Source: Bombardia bombarda
Lineage: Eukaryota; Ascomycota; Sordariomycetes; Sordariales; Lasiosphaeriaceae
Length of the DNA: 64,000 nt
Reading direction: 5' to 3'
Assembly (NCBI GenBank): GCA_030512295.1
Contig: JAULSR010000002.1
Span: forward strand, 2,232,001 to 2,296,000
The notes beneath the pieces are model-generated. The model saw only the letters and a program-made list of their open reading frames with translations. It had not been told where the DNA came from and ran no database searches. Position 1 is the stretch's first letter; each line of letters starts with the position of its first letter. This document shows, one piece after another, positions 1 to 11,688 of the stretch. The position numbers and the translations under genes were made by a program.

Positions 1-1752
1 CCAAACCCCTGAACCCATCGCCAAAGACTATGACGGGCTTGGTGACGCCGTTCTTGCGCACGAGGGTGTACGCCTTGATGGTCCACGACAGCACGGCGGG
101 CACGGACAGCGCCGTCATCTTGGGCTCGTTGGCCAGCCCGTAATGGCTGATAATATTCTGGTAGCGGTCCTGCGCGAAAAACTTGGACAGGCGGTCATGG
201 ACATCCAGCGAGCGCTGCTCATTCACCGTGCCTTCAGTCCCATTCAGCCAGTTGATCGGCCCCTGCCGCCCGCTGTGGTTCCACCCGTTCTGGCTGCCCG
301 GGATGCCGTGCAGGTCGAGGTTGACGCGCAGACCATACCTGCGCGCCCACTCGATGCCGCGCAGGAGGTAGCGCCAGGCGGTGCGGTAGACGTAGGCGTC
401 GCCGTCGTACGTCTGCACGGCCCAGTACGAGAAGGGGATGCGCACGTGGTCGAGCCCGGCGGCGGCGATGTCGCGGAACGTGTCTTCGGTCACGAAGGTG
501 GCGTAGTGTTTCTCGAGGGTCGCTTCGCAGCGCGAGCCGAGGTAGGCGCAGAGGGTGGACTCGTCGATGATGCCCTGGCGGAGGTCGTAGGCGAAGAGGG
601 ACGGGGTGATGAAGGGCTCGAGGGAGAGCCAGCCGCCGACGTTGACGCCGCGGGCGGGGCGGTCGGCGTAGGGGCCCCAGTCCTTGTTGAGGGCGGGCGT
701 GTGCGCGTTGGCGGACTTGGAGTCGTCCCAGGTGGAGAAGAGGCCCATGAGGGGCAGGTCGCCTACCATTTCGTCGGTGTAGGTGACGTTGAAGTCGGTC
801 GTGTCTTGCCACTTGAAGGGGTCGAGCCAGGTTGGGGCGTCGGCTGGGATTGAGCTCGGTGATATTGAGCTCAGCCCTGATGCGCTGCCGGAGCTGCTGC
901 TGCTGTTGTCGTTGCTGTTGTTGTCGTCGTCACTCGAGTTCCTTTTGCTTACGACGACGGCGATGACAATGATTATGATAATTAAGAGAACAGCTCCAAC
1001 CCAAACGAGGATCCCTGTATTCACAGTTTGTTTAGCATGGTGACATACAACTCACCCTCTCTGACGGATCATGTCTTACACATCTTCTTGCGGTTATTAT
1101 ACCATTTTACAGGCGGTGGCGGTCCATTGCGCATCATCGCATCCTTCTCCAGGCTGCTATAGCTCCCTCCATCGCCTCCCCTCAACACAGCGGCTCCCCG
1201 GCCTTCCTCGAGTACAGCACCACTGACAACTCGACCTTTGCGCTTCTTCTCGCCATGTCTCCGATGGTGGTCGCGGCCGGCGTCGTTGGGAATTTCAAGC
1301 CCCCGATAGCCATCTTTAGGGTCTCGCCTCGGTTTCGTCTTCGCTGGGCGTTGTTCGCCCCTTTCCAAGGCAATCGCTCTTTCTCTCCGTTCTGCCCTTG
1401 ATTGCTTCTCACGGGTGCGCGTCCTGTCTCGCTCCCGGTCCCGCTCGCGTTCATCTTCTCGACCATGGTCGCGTTCTCGTTCGCGGTATCGGTCCCTGTC
1501 CCTGTCTCTGTCTCGGTCTCGATCTCGATCTCGATCGCGTTCTCGTCTGGGTTCGGGTGTGGGCTTTTTCGCATTCAGCTGATTAAGTTGCGCCAATGCA
1601 GCAGAGGATAGCGGATGCGCTAAAGAGTCTTCGGATGTCGATGGGGCTGCGCGTTCCCGTTCCCGCGAGCTTGGTCGTCTGCTGCTCGATCGATGATTCC
1701 TTGAGGCGGATTCCCGCTTTCGCGACGGCCGCCCAGAATCTCGCGGAGCCAT
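1..1752 (-). CDS. exgD: Membrane-anchored exo-1,3-beta-glucanase, GH5 (ExgD type), 3' end outside window
   Basis: Glucan 1,3-beta-glucosidase, expected to trim 1,3-beta-glucan at the cell surface as a type II membrane protein. Two exons are visible: 1752-1080 and 1014-1 (continuing past the left edge). The intron 1079-1015 has a GTAAGA donor, GCTAAAC branch and ACAG acceptor. Joining makes codon TGG and opens a hydrophobic segment (residues about 225-247, WILVWVGAVLLIIII) that neither exon has alone. Residues 1-224 are cytoplasmic, disordered and very charged, with an Arg-Asp repeat around residues 70-90. A Ser/Asn-rich linker follows, then the GH5 domain with GVNVGGW and the acid/base Glu in LANEPK. 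I chose ATG 1752 (MAPRDSG) for its good AAG-ATGG context; the open frame to 1794 has no ATG. The family call is firm from domain order. Whether the substrate is strictly 1,3-beta-glucan is inferred from the family. Confidence 0.9.
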
Positions 1753-2547
1753 CTTGTTAACAACACCACTGCCAAAATCAGTTGCAATCCACAAAAGAGA
1801 ATAGTGTCATGTCCGTCATCCGTTTTTTTTGCCTCGTGGAATACGAGGTTGGAGAGGTCCTGCCACGTCATTTTGTGATTCGTTGGGTACGACCAGGGAC
1901 AGTAAAGACTGGGCGATTGTTGGCTGAGCAACCGCCAAAGTTATATTCGCCAAGCGACAGGTATAGTTGTGCCAGCCCCTCTTACCAGTTCAAAAACCGG
2001 TTTCTGGGATGGATTGAGTTTTTATTCATGTCCAGGGCGACCTTGCCAGCCTCCATCCAATCTCCAAGACATTTTGACTTTTTTTAATCGAGCGATCCCC
2101 CCTTTGGATCAGGACAGGAATCCAGGGAGCCGGAACCTAGGGATGGGAAAGTCTTGAGTGCGGGCCGTTTCCATGGAGGTGCGCGCTCGGGTGCCACAGT
2201 GCGTGCAGGAGGGCTAATTCGCAAGCGCTTAAGCAGGGAGGGAGATGGCGGGGCCGCCCCAATCGCCCGCCCGCATTCTCCATGCTCCCGCCCGTTTGTC
2301 TGATTAGGCACGGTTTACCCCAGACCAGATTGACCACCGACCTGCATCCCAACCAGCAAAGCCGTTGCAAGCCGGGCTCAGCGTGATTGCCCGCCCCGAA
2401 CTTCTCTGCGTCTGACAGAAGGAGGGGACTTGCCATGTCCACCAATTCTAGGTCTGGTGGTGCTTCGGTGAACGTCGTCTCAAGAATGCAGCCGTTATCT
2501 TTGACACTTCCTACATGGTGCTCAACCGACATTCGTGCAGACTCACA
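1753..2547. other. Divergent promoter region
   Basis: About 0.8 kb between the divergently transcribed glucanase (-) and E1 beta (+) genes. The right half (2160-2400) is GC-rich and the left half is mixed. No conserved reading frame is seen; open frames here are short and antisense to each other. Confidence 0.6.
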
Positions 2548-3872
2548 ATGAAGCCCTCATCGATGCCCTCGCTATCACGGGCGCTGGCACGTCGGCCAGC
2601 CGCCCACCCCCATACTCATGCCGCCATCACCACATCTCTCCTACACCCCCATCATCACTACTCAACCCACCCACCCCACGCGAAACTAAACATCCCAACC
2701 GACTACTCAACCACCCCCCTCCTCGCGCACACCTCCCTCGCCGCCCTCAGCAGCCCCGAGCTCCCGCCCGCCATCCGCAACGGCACCACCAAACGCATGA
2801 ACATGTTCCAGGCCGTCAACGACGCGCTCTCGCTCGCCCTCGCCTCGGACGAGTCCGTCCTCATCTTCGGCGAAGACGTCGCCTTCGGCGGCGTCTTCCG
2901 CTGCACCGGCAAGCTCGCCGAGACCTACGGGGGCGACCGCGTCTTCAACACGCCCCTGTCCGAGCAGGGCATCATGGGCTTCGCCATCGGGGTCGCGGCC
3001 GAGGGCATGCGCCCCGTCGCCGAGATCCAGTTCGCCGACTACGTGTACCCGGCGTTCGACCAGCTGGTCAACGAGGCGGCCAAGCTCCGGTACCGCGACG
3101 GCGCGTGCGGGCGCAGCGCCGGCGGGCTGACGGTGCGCATGCCCTGCGGCGGCGTCGGCCACGGCGCGCTGTACCACTCACAGTCGCCCGAGAGTCTGTT
3201 CACGCATATCCCGGGGTTAAGGGTGATCATGCCGAGGTCGCCGCTGCAGGCAAAAGGGCTGTTGCTGGCGGCGATACGAAGTAATGATCCGTGTGTCTTT
3301 ATGGAGCCCAAGATACTTTACAGGGCGGCGGTTGAGCAGGTGCCGACGGGGGCTTATGAGCTGCCGCTGTCGACGGCGGAGGTGCTCAAGGCGGGGGAGG
3401 ATGTGACGATTGTGTCGTATGGGCAGCCGCTGTACAAGTGTATGGCGGCGCTGAGGCAGGCGGAGGAGGAGATGGGCGTGTCGGTGGAGCTGATTGACCT
3501 GAGGACGGTGTATCCGTGGGATAAGGAGTGTGTGCTGAAGAGCGTGAGGAAGACGGGGCGGTGCATTGTGGTGCATGAGGCGATGGTGAATGCGGGCATT
3601 GGGGCAGAGGTGGCGGCTGCTATTCAGGAGGACCCGGACACGTTTGTCAGGCTGGAAGCTCCTGTCGCGAGGGTCGCGGGCTGGAGCATACACACGCCGC
3701 TTCTGTATGAGGCGCTTCACATTCCGGATGTGGCGAGTAAGTGTTTGCTTGATCACCCTTTTCTCTTCCTTTTACTTTATGAGAATGGGCGAGACTGTGG
3801 AGAAGAAACTGTGGTAAGCTAACGTGAAAACTAGGGATATACGACAAAATCAAGGCAGTGCTTGAATATTGA
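2548..3872 (+). CDS. Branched-chain 2-oxoacid dehydrogenase E1 component, beta subunit (mitochondrial)
   Basis: Beta subunit of the thiamine-diphosphate-dependent E1 that decarboxylates the 2-oxoacids of Leu, Ile and Val in the mitochondrial matrix. Exons 2548-3736 and 3835-3872; the intron has GTAAGTG donor, GCTAACG branch and ACTAG acceptor. Splicing gives 408 residues ending RIYDKIKAVLEY, the expected family tail; without it the frame runs into an unrelated tail. The N-terminus (about residues 1-50: Arg, Ser and His rich, no acidic residues) is a plausible transit peptide. Transketolase-type motifs are present: LIFGEDVAFGGVF, NTPLSEQGIMGFAIG, EIQFADYVYPAFDQ and the C-terminal VELIDLRTVYPWD. 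I chose ATG 2548 (MKPSS); an in-frame ATG at 2515 would add 11 residues and cannot be excluded. Very GC-rich in the first half. Confidence 0.95.
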
Positions 3873-4411
3873 ATATTTAACCATGTCATCGTCGCTGGGT
3901 TGAAGAGCATCAGGACTTAGACATCGGTGTTTTGGGGAAGCTCTGCGGAAATCACTGGACGCAAGAATACCGGGAAAGCAAGCGTGAATAGACTTGTCGG
4001 TGCAATCCATCTATGTAGACAAATTAGCGGTTGGGAATACATGAATGCGGTGACTTTAACATCTTCTAGCCCGGCTCTTCTTTTTATTAATCGTTCCGTT
4101 GCGTTGCGTTGCAGGTGTAAGTGCAACTTCGAGCTTGAACCGCCGTTAGTTAAAGACCCGCTTGTTCAGGCTTGGCGGTTGACCGCTAGGCTCAGTGCGC
4201 TATCGAGGCTTGTCCACAGCATCCCACTTCTGCCCCGCATCCCGTCCCGCCCAAACAGATCGCCGACGAGACAGAGACAGGGTTGTCGTCGCCCTCTGAC
4301 ATTCAGGAGCGAGCTCTCAATTGTCGCCACAAGCAACAAAGCAACACGAACACTAGTAATCATCTCTGGCCTCCCTACTTCAATTCTAACGCCCATAACC
4401 CCGACGCAGCC
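3873..4411. other. Intergenic, head of capping-protein gene
   Basis: 3' flank of the E1 beta gene followed by the promoter and leader of the capping-protein gene. Nothing gene-like beyond short overlapping open frames. Confidence 0.5.
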
Positions 4412-5714
4412 ATGCCGTCCAACACGGCAATCCTCGCGTCCTTCGTCGAAGGAGCTCCCCCAGGAGAGGTAAGCCGCATCTTGGAATCCCCCCTTTTCAA
4501 TTAGAGCTGGAAGAGCACAGCCAAGTCTGCCCGTCATGCTTTTGGGTACTGACTGACGAGTCTCTAGCTGGCAGACGTAATTGCAGGCATGGCACACCTC
4601 AACTCCTCCCATCCATAGCGCGAAGAAGACAGGAGCGTGAACCCTGACGGTCTGAATCTCTTAGATATCAAGGTCTTGACATCGAGCCCCAACGTGGTGA
4701 ACGAGCTGGGCCCGGCGTTCGAGAAGTACAACGAGGAGCAGTTCGCGACAGTCAAGCTCCCCGGCGCCAGTCGGCACGTCATCATCAGCTCCCACAGCTC
4801 CCTGGGCGGCGGCCGCTACTACGATGTCGAGAGCTCTTCGAGCTTTGCCTTTGACCACACAACGCAGGTGAGCTAGTCTGCCATTGCCGCGCCGCGTATA
4901 ATCAAGCCTTATTGCAACTGGACATAGTACTAACTCATCGGTGTTGCAGAAAGCGAGCGCGGTCCAGAGCTATACATTGGAGGGCGAGCAGGCAGATCTG
5001 GTGTGAGTACATCCCATGAACAACAAGCCAGGCGACAATGGCCTCTATTTTCACACGGAACGCGGCAGCTGATTCACACAACTCGCCAACCTCACAATAA
5101 CAGAAAATCGACACTCAAGGGCGTCTCCTCCTACGTCAAAGAGCACTTCCCCAACGCCGCATACGGCGTCTACCCAATCGACAACGACTCCAAGATCGCC
5201 GTCATCATCGTCGCGAACAAATACAGCCCCAACAACTTTTGGTACGCATCCCACCACCGCCACACACAATACACAATACAAACCTCTGCCGAGAAAAAAA
5301 GCTAACAAAACAAACAGGAACGGCCGCTGGCGCTCCCTCTACCTCTTCGACCCCTCGTCCAACGCGCTCGAAGGGTCCGTCAAGGTGGACGTGCACTACT
5401 ACGAGGACGGCAACGTGCGGCTGCTGACCAACAAGCCCGTCGTCAACGCGTCGGTGACGGGCGCCACCATCGCGCGCGAGATCGCGCTGGGCGAGAAGAG
5501 ATACCAGGAGGAGCTCAACCGGAGCTTCACGAGCCTGAGCGAGGGCGCCTTCAAGGGCCTGCGGCGGCAGCTGCCGGTGACGAGGCAGAAGATTGAGTGG
5601 GACAAGGTGGCGAGCTATAGGCTGGGGCAGGATATTGGTGGGGGGGTGGAAGGCGGTAGATGGGGGTGTGGTTGTGTGTTTTGTTTGGGGGACAATTGTG
5701 GTTGTGGTTTGTGA
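4412..5714 (+). CDS. cap1: F-actin capping protein alpha subunit
   Basis: Alpha subunit of the heterodimer that caps actin filament barbed ends. Six exons: 4412-4468, 4568-4586, 4665-4867, 4950-5002, 5104-5241 and 5318-5714, all phase-consistent. Family blocks are ASFVEGAPPGE, ELGPAFEKYNEEQF, DVESSSSFAFDHTTQ, SYVKEHFPNAAYGVYP, NKYSPNNFWNGRWRSLY, VKVDVHYYEDGNVRLLT, KRYQEELNRSF and RQKIEWDKVASYRLGQDIGGG. Exon 2 is only 19 nt. Intron 2 (4587-4664) begins GC rather than GT; no GT choice keeps the frame. As given, the frame ends in an odd Gly/Cys-rich tail to TGA 5714 (288 aa). One more G in the run of seven at 5640-5646 would instead end the protein in ...GGRR at TAG 5657-5659 (270 aa), a more usual length and tail, so a homopolymer error is likely. 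Confidence 0.93.
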
Positions 5715-7486
5715 ATAGGTAGGTCGGGTTTAAGTTGATGGTGGCGGATGCCAGAGCTGGAGCTGGAGCTGTAGCCGATAGCATACTGGCCGATAGGGAC
5801 CTTTTGAAAAGGCAGGACAGAAAAAAAAGAAATAAATGTCATACGAATGTCTTGTAAAGTTTTCGAGAAACTCGAGAAAGGGCTCAGGTTGTGCTCGTTT
5901 TGCTCCGCATCAGACTGTCCAGTGCCAACCAACAGTTAGGTGGGTATGTAGCAGCAAATGGGTACAAGTCAAATGGCCGGCTGAGAGATAAAAGCTATTT
6001 CCCGAGTTTCGAAATATACATCAAACGGTACACCAGATTCCCCCGGGTTTCCCGACAGATTGATGAGACGTGTGCTGGTTACTTACTCAAACAGGAGCTA
6101 TCAGTTTAGTATGACTGGTTCTCGGGTCCTCGATATCGGAGAGCAGGTGGAGCAGGGGCCGTTCGAGACTCTTGAATCTTGACAGGGAAAGACCCCGCGC
6201 ATCCTCTCTAGTTCTTTTAGACAAGGCGAAAGAAAAGGGGAGGGGAAGGATGAGTATGAGACGGATGCACGAGTTGGGAGAGGAGTGGATGGATGGGATG
6301 AGAACGCAGAAAAAGAATCGGAAAGAAGTCATCCGTCGTGTCTGCAACTCTTATCTGAGTCTATACGCTCCTGTTCAATAGACGAGATGCAGTGTGCATA
6401 GAGCTTGCAGATAGGATAGCTCGGATAAGCTGTTCGCCGTTGTTCGCATAACTAAGGTAAACGTGGGGAAAACGAAAGCCGCCGTCCGTCTAGGTACCTA
6501 GGTTGTCCGTTCATGGCCAGCGCCGACCGAGGCCGACCTCGACAGCCAGCTGTTGACGGTCAGTCGGTTACGTTCTGTTCGTTCCCCTTTTTGTCCGGAG
6601 CAGCATCAGCTATCCAGACAATAGTTGACCCGTATTTCGGCCCCCTTTTGGAATATTCGGCCATATACGGAATTACGGATAACTGGGCTCCGGGTTTTGC
6701 GCCCGATTCTGTACGAATGGGATTGATGGAACAGCGCAGCGATTATGGCGAGTTATGGGACAAGATTTACCGTATCAGGGCTAGGTTCAGGCCGGTTCTG
6801 GAGGAGGACACGGTTGCTTTAGCGGGTTTAGGTTTTCGGTTCCTGGTCTTCAATTTCCCCTGCCGGCTGGCATGGAGTCTACACTACTTTTCCCGAGTCG
6901 GACCACCGATCTCTTTGACGAATCAGAGGGTGGCCCATGTATTTAAATGGCGCTGATTGGATTGTGAGATAAACCGGGGGCGCTGCATGTCAGATACTTA
7001 ACTCCCGTTTGCCTGGTTCGTTCCACGCTACCCGCTTGTTCAGAAGGGGAGATACTGGGGATTACTGGGGGAGGGGCCTAGGGATTGAATTGTTGAGGGA
7101 TCGGTCAAGTCAGGTCTCCTCTGTTTTTCAGTTCGTACGCTAGGAGAGGTTTCGGTTCGACCACCGGCCGCCGGCCATAGTTAATAGATACCAACCCGGC
7201 TCGGTCCCTTTTTTTTTCACACCTTCACTTTTCTTTCGCCAATTCTTTCCCACCTGCCAACCACTAGACCTTTTTGCCGCCGGCGTTTTCATTCGGACTT
7301 TTTTTATTGTTTCTTCTTCCATACCCTCACTTTTCAAGGTATGCTCTTTCCCCCCATACTAAAACACCACAGCGCGTCTTTTGGGAGAAAAAGGAAGAGG
7401 GATCGCTAACAGGTATCCTTCGGGCAAAGGGTAGAAAAAAAACAAAACAAAAAATCCCACCCCCATCTCCGACAAGTTTTATCAAG
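5715..7486. other. Intergenic, 1.8 kb, with cytochrome b5 leader
   Basis: Contains a likely polyadenylation signal AATAAA near 5831 for the capping-protein gene, then AT/GC-mixed sequence without family-like coding. The last about 200 bases (7270-7486) are pyrimidine-rich and look like the 5' leader of the cytochrome b5 gene; a GTATGC...CTAACAG pair at about 7340-7411 could be a leader intron, but its branch site sits too close to the acceptor to be sure. The 147-codon frame at 6513-6956 is not supported by any motif. Confidence 0.5.
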
Positions 7487-8171
7487 ATGGCCGCCATTCA
7501 AGAATTCACCTTCCAGGACGTTGCCGAGCACAACACCAAGAAGGATCTCTTCCTCGTCATCCACGACGTCGTCTACGATGCCACCAAGTTTATGGACGAG
7601 CACCCGTAAGTGTGAAGCAAAGAGCTTAGCTACCTTACCTTCCTACCTCTACTCTACCTCGGCTTTGTCAGCTGCATACTGCCCTTCTTTCCCCGCACCC
7701 ACCGACCACGGTCGGCTTTTTATTTCCCGGCGGGCGGCCCCTTCGGCATTGAGTAAAGTATGGCATAGCTGACCGGCGACTTTATTGGTAATGCAACAGC
7801 GGCGGTGAGGAGGTTATCCTCGATGTCGGCGGCCAGGACGCGACCGAGGCGTTTGAGGATGTCGGCCACAGCGACGAGGCCCGCGAGACGCTCGAGCAGC
7901 TCAAGGTTGGAACTCTGAAGCGCAAGGTAGGGAAACCCTTCCCTCCATCGACCACTCACCTCGCGACGGAGCATATAACTGACAATGTGACAAACAGGCC
8001 GGCGACCCCAAGCCCAAGGCTGTCGCCACGTCGGGCGCGGTGGACGCCAGCGCCAACGCTGGCGCTGGTGTCGGTGTCGGACTCTACGCGGTTGTTGTCC
8101 TCGGTGGTCTCCTCGCCTTCGGTGCCTACCAGTACCTCCAGGCGCAGCAAAATGCTACCCAGGGCGCTTAG
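7487..8171 (+). CDS. Cytochrome b5, ER-anchored
   Basis: Haem protein donating electrons to ER desaturases, hydroxylases and P450 reactions. Exons 7487-7605, 7800-7926 and 7998-8171 give 139 residues. The first intron splits the first haem-ligand motif, so HPGG (about residues 39-42) only appears after splicing; the second ligand is the His of VGHSDEA. A soluble b5 domain fills residues 1-83, then an Ala/Lys/Gly linker and a C-terminal hydrophobic segment (VGLYAVVVLGGLLAFGAY) with a short polar tail, the expected tail-anchored topology. The start has AAG-ATGG context after a long pyrimidine-rich leader. No oddities. Confidence 0.95.
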
Positions 8172-9625
8172 ATAACCAAATTTACCTGATCATAAGGGCA
8201 CATAGCTGATGTGCGTCCGTGTTTTTCGGGAATCCGGTTTGGGGCGGAGATGATTGGGACTGGGGGGAAGTGCCAAGAACGCAACGAACTCTCGCGACGC
8301 CCCCATCGACATCAACGATAACAAAACCATGGTCGGCAAATCTTTTCTGGCACGCAAAACAGCAGGCACTTCTACTTAATTGGCTACACTAGCCCGACTT
8401 GTTACCGACGAGACCCCCCCACACGCCGACGTCGACCAAGAACCCCCGCCAACTCTTCATCCGAATGGTCCGTACTCCAGGAGGGAGTAAGAGGGCTGGG
8501 TGGCTGTGCACATAACATCTTGTCTGACGTTGTTGCTTCGACAGTGGTGCAGTTGATCTCATTTTAAATGAGGGGATATGTGCTTCTCTTTTTATTATTT
8601 TATTTTTTTCTCCATTTTGCAGCTAGCGATATACAGACACTGGTAGCGGTAGCCCTCTCGGTTTAGGATACGGGGGACACCGAGACCGAACCGGGAGAGA
8701 GACGAGACGGGCAAACAAATAATGGACTCTGCTTGCCGTCGGCACCGTAGTTTATAGACTTTGTAATTTTCGCCCGAGATAACGACGAATTGCCGATTAT
8801 GTTTTTCTCATCAGCATCTATTTATAGTGAATCCTTTGAACGGTGGGGGATGGTGGTTGTTGAGTTTCTTTGATGCTTTCGCGGCAGCGTGGGAGTTTGA
8901 CTCAGTGAGCGGCTCATTGTGACATGCGCTGGGATTCCTTCGAGCAATGTTGAGTGTCCGTGAGCCAGCTGCTTCACATCTGTTTCCATGTTTTAGATAA
9001 GAATCTACTAGTTAATGGACAGGTAAGCGACTGTGACGCCGGGGAACTGTTAACGATTTTTAATAAATCGAATCTCGAATCTCACAGAGAATTTTGAGCT
9101 GCCCGGGTCTGAATCTGAATGACATGTGCTTGCAGGTCAAGTGCTTCTCCTTGGGCTCATTGTGCAGCATTTGACAGCGCCCTACGGCACCTATCCGGAC
9201 GACTGGCGGCTGGTGAGTGGTCACTGCTCAGCGGTGCAGTGACCACCTAGAGCCCGCCTGTGCAGGACCTGTAGGACCCGCCCGGCTAATTTTCAGGTCG
9301 CAGGCCCTCCGCAACACACCACCACCCAACTCCGAACTATCATCCATCTCCTTACCTCAAACTTTGGTACCCGGGCACCTCTCGACTCGGCTCGACTCGG
9401 CTCGACTCGCAATCGACTCGGCCCCCTCCACCCATTTCCCGCAGTCCACACACTTTCTTTTACGCAACCACAGACTCTGCGACGACAGCGACAGCGACCG
9501 AATAAAGCAACGACCGACCGACCGACCGACCGACCGACCGACGGCGACAAATCGTCAACGTCAGCGACTGCCTGCCCACCTGCCCGCCCTCAGCGCGCCC
9601 ATCGTCAAAAAGCTCAGCCGCCACC
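8172..9625. other. Intergenic, 1.45 kb
   Basis: 3' flank of cytochrome b5 followed by the TFIIE beta promoter and leader. I see no coding features except short chance frames. A TTTTTAATAAATCG stretch lies near 9056-9070. Confidence 0.5.
9381..9542 (+). repeat. Simple tandem repeats in the TFIIE beta leader
   Basis: Two short arrays: CTCGACTCGG repeated about four times (9381-9420, last unit diverged), and a perfect ACCG tetranucleotide array (9511-9542, eight units). Both lie 84-245 bases upstream of the TFIIE beta start codon. Confidence 0.85.
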
Positions 9626-10552
9626 ATGTCGAGCTTCCTCGAGCGCCAGCAGGCGTCCTTCGCGGGCAGCATGTCGGCGGCCGCCTCCAAGATCGGCCTC
9701 GGCGCCAACACCAAGCGCGCCCTCGCCCCTCCCTCGCCCTCCCCCTCCGTCGGCTCGACCACCTCAGCAGCGGCCGGCGGCGGCACCCCCCGCAAGGACC
9801 GCGACACCCCCAGCGCGCCGCAGCTGCCCGCGCACGCCATCGTCTACTCGCAGCCAGCCAACACCGGCACCGGCGAGAGCATGATCGCGCAAATGACGTA
9901 CGCCGTCTCGTGGCTGCGCACCAAAGACGACCCGCAAGCCTACACCGACGTGCTCGGCTACCTCTCCGGCACCAACTGGACGCAGAAAGCCCAAGAGGAC
10001 TTCGTCGACAACATGCGCCGCCACCCGCAGATCCAATGGATCCCGGACCCATCCCTCAGCGAGCAGACCTGGCGCTCGGGCGCCTACGTCCACCGACCGG
10101 CGATCCCCAACGTGCGCACCAAGACGCAGCTGCTCGCGCACCTGCAGCGCAAGACGGACGCCAGCGGCGTCAGCGTCAAGGATTTGAAAGATGGCTGGCC
10201 GGACTGCGACCAGGCGCTGACCGAGCTCGAGGCGGATCACAAGATTCTGGTGGTGCGCGCCAAGAAGGACGGGGTCGCGCGCATGGTCTGGCTGGACGAT
10301 CCGAGCCTGTTTCACCCGATCGATGCGGAGCTGAGGGTGATGTGGCAGAAGGTCGAGGTGCCGAGCGTGGATAATATCGTGCAGAGGTTGATTGCGGCGC
10401 AGCAGAAGCCGACGAGCGAGGATCCGCGGCTGAAGCTGATGCAGGCGCCCAAGGTGGAGAAGAAGAAGAAGAGGCAGACAAGGAGGACGGGCAAGAGCAC
10501 GAATACGCACATGGAGCATTTGCTGAAGGATTATAGCTTTATGAAGCGGTGA
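9626..10552 (+). CDS. TFA2: Transcription initiation factor IIE subunit beta
   Basis: Small subunit of general transcription factor TFIIE, acting at RNA polymerase II promoters with TFIIH. A single uninterrupted exon of 308 codons with a perfect GCCACC-ATGT start. Residues 1-75 are a disordered Ser/Pro/Ala leader. Two winged-helix segments follow (about 75-150 with LGYLSGTNWTQKAQEDFV, and 155-225 with RTKTQLLAHLQRKTDASGVSVKDLKDGWPDC split over two helices), then a WLDDPSLFHPIDAELRVMWQ stretch. The basic tail (KKKKRQTRRTGKSTNTHMEHLLKDY) is typical of TFIIE beta. No frame anomalies. Confidence 0.93.
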   Translation: MSSFLERQQASFAGSMSAAASKIGLGANTKRALAPPSPSPSVGSTTSAAAGGGTPRKDRDTPSAPQLPAHAIVYSQPANTGTGESMIAQMTYAVSWLRTKDDPQAYTDVLGYLSGTNWTQKAQEDFVDNMRRHPQIQWIPDPSLSEQTWRSGAYVHRPAIPNVRTKTQLLAHLQRKTDASGVSVKDLKDGWPDCDQALTELEADHKILVVRAKKDGVARMVWLDDPSLFHPIDAELRVMWQKVEVPSVDNIVQRLIAAQQKPTSEDPRLKLMQAPKVEKKKKRQTRRTGKSTNTHMEHLLKDYSFMKR

Positions 10553-11688
10553 GCGGGTTGATAAAGGGGGTGGTCGTTGTGGGTGGCTGAGGAGCCAAGT
10601 GGTCGGTCGGTTTGCATTATTTACGGCCTTTTTTACATTTTTTTTTATTTCGGATCTGGTCGGGTTTAGGTGGGGGAGTTAGCTGTTACGGCGTTTCTTA
10701 ATTTGACGGGGATCATCAAACATGGTCCTTGTGGCTGGCATTCAAGGATGGATGGGTACGGCATGGCATGGCATACATACGAGAACATTTCTTCGTACTT
10801 TCTTTTTGCGAGAAAAATATTATCGGCAAAAAAAGCTATCCTATAAGGGGAATTGGGATGGGTGGTTTGAGTTTTTGGAGTTTAGGTGCTTTATATCTTG
10901 TTTTATATTCCTCTCTGCTACGTGCTGAAGAGGGTCAGCGCATTGTTGAGTTGGGTGGGAGGATGAGGGTTATGAAGCTGAGGGTATCATCCCCCCTATT
11001 TTGAGCGCTTGATTTTTAGACAGTGCATGAAGGGCCGAGACCAAGAGAAAAGCGTACGGAGAGCCAGTTGTTTGTCAAGGACGGCGGTGCTTTACTAGAA
11101 ATGAAAGATGGACCGAGTGAGGCCTGAGGGATATGAACATAGCTATGGGCTTTATGGCAAGAGCGAATACAAGGGTTGGTTTATGCACGTCTCTGTCCTG
11201 TCTTCTCTCTTGTCTTCTTGCCTGCTTCATACAACGAACATTACGGCAAGGTATGGTATGGTAAATGAGGGAAAACATCAAGTACAAAATGCTTTGAAAC
11301 TGTACATGTCGTGTCATGATACATCGTAATGACATCTCTTTGGACCTGACCTAAACCTGGGGTATTTCTAAACATATAATCATTGCAGTGGACCTAACAA
11401 GAAGTACCCATCGCCACTGCCGTCTTGAGGAAAAAGAAGAAAGAAAGAAACTAGCCAGCAATAAAGCCACCTCAGCTCAGCTTCCCTACACCTTGAACGG
11501 AACCCCGAACCCCTTTAAAGACATTACCTCTCTCCTAAGTTGTTGACAAATATCCCCTTCCCCCACTTCTAGATGAATATGCCCCATCACTCGTACACAT
11601 CAACCCAAGAAACATCCTCCTCATCAACGATCACCACCCATCCACAAACCCCCTTTCCTCCCCCCTTTTCCCACTTACACCCCGTCCA
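10553..11688. other. Intergenic between convergent genes
   Basis: 3' flanks of TFIIE beta (+) and of the DsbA-like gene (-). Low-complexity T- and TG-rich DNA; no supported gene. Confidence 0.5.

Noticed and set aside
2707..3177. Long antisense frames inside the E1 beta gene
   Set aside because: GC-rich third positions open the opposite strand; the sense frame is clearly a known enzyme. The same applies to antisense frames across TFIIE beta, homoserine dehydrogenase, STN1, laccase and the CCDC174-like gene.
6513..6956. 147-codon frame upstream of cytochrome b5
   Set aside because: No domain, no good start context and no introns; more likely chance in the promoter region.
9217..10374. 385-codon frame overlapping TFIIE beta in another plus frame
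   Set aside because: It begins in simple repeats and then runs through Arg/His-rich shadow sequence of the TFIIE beta gene.
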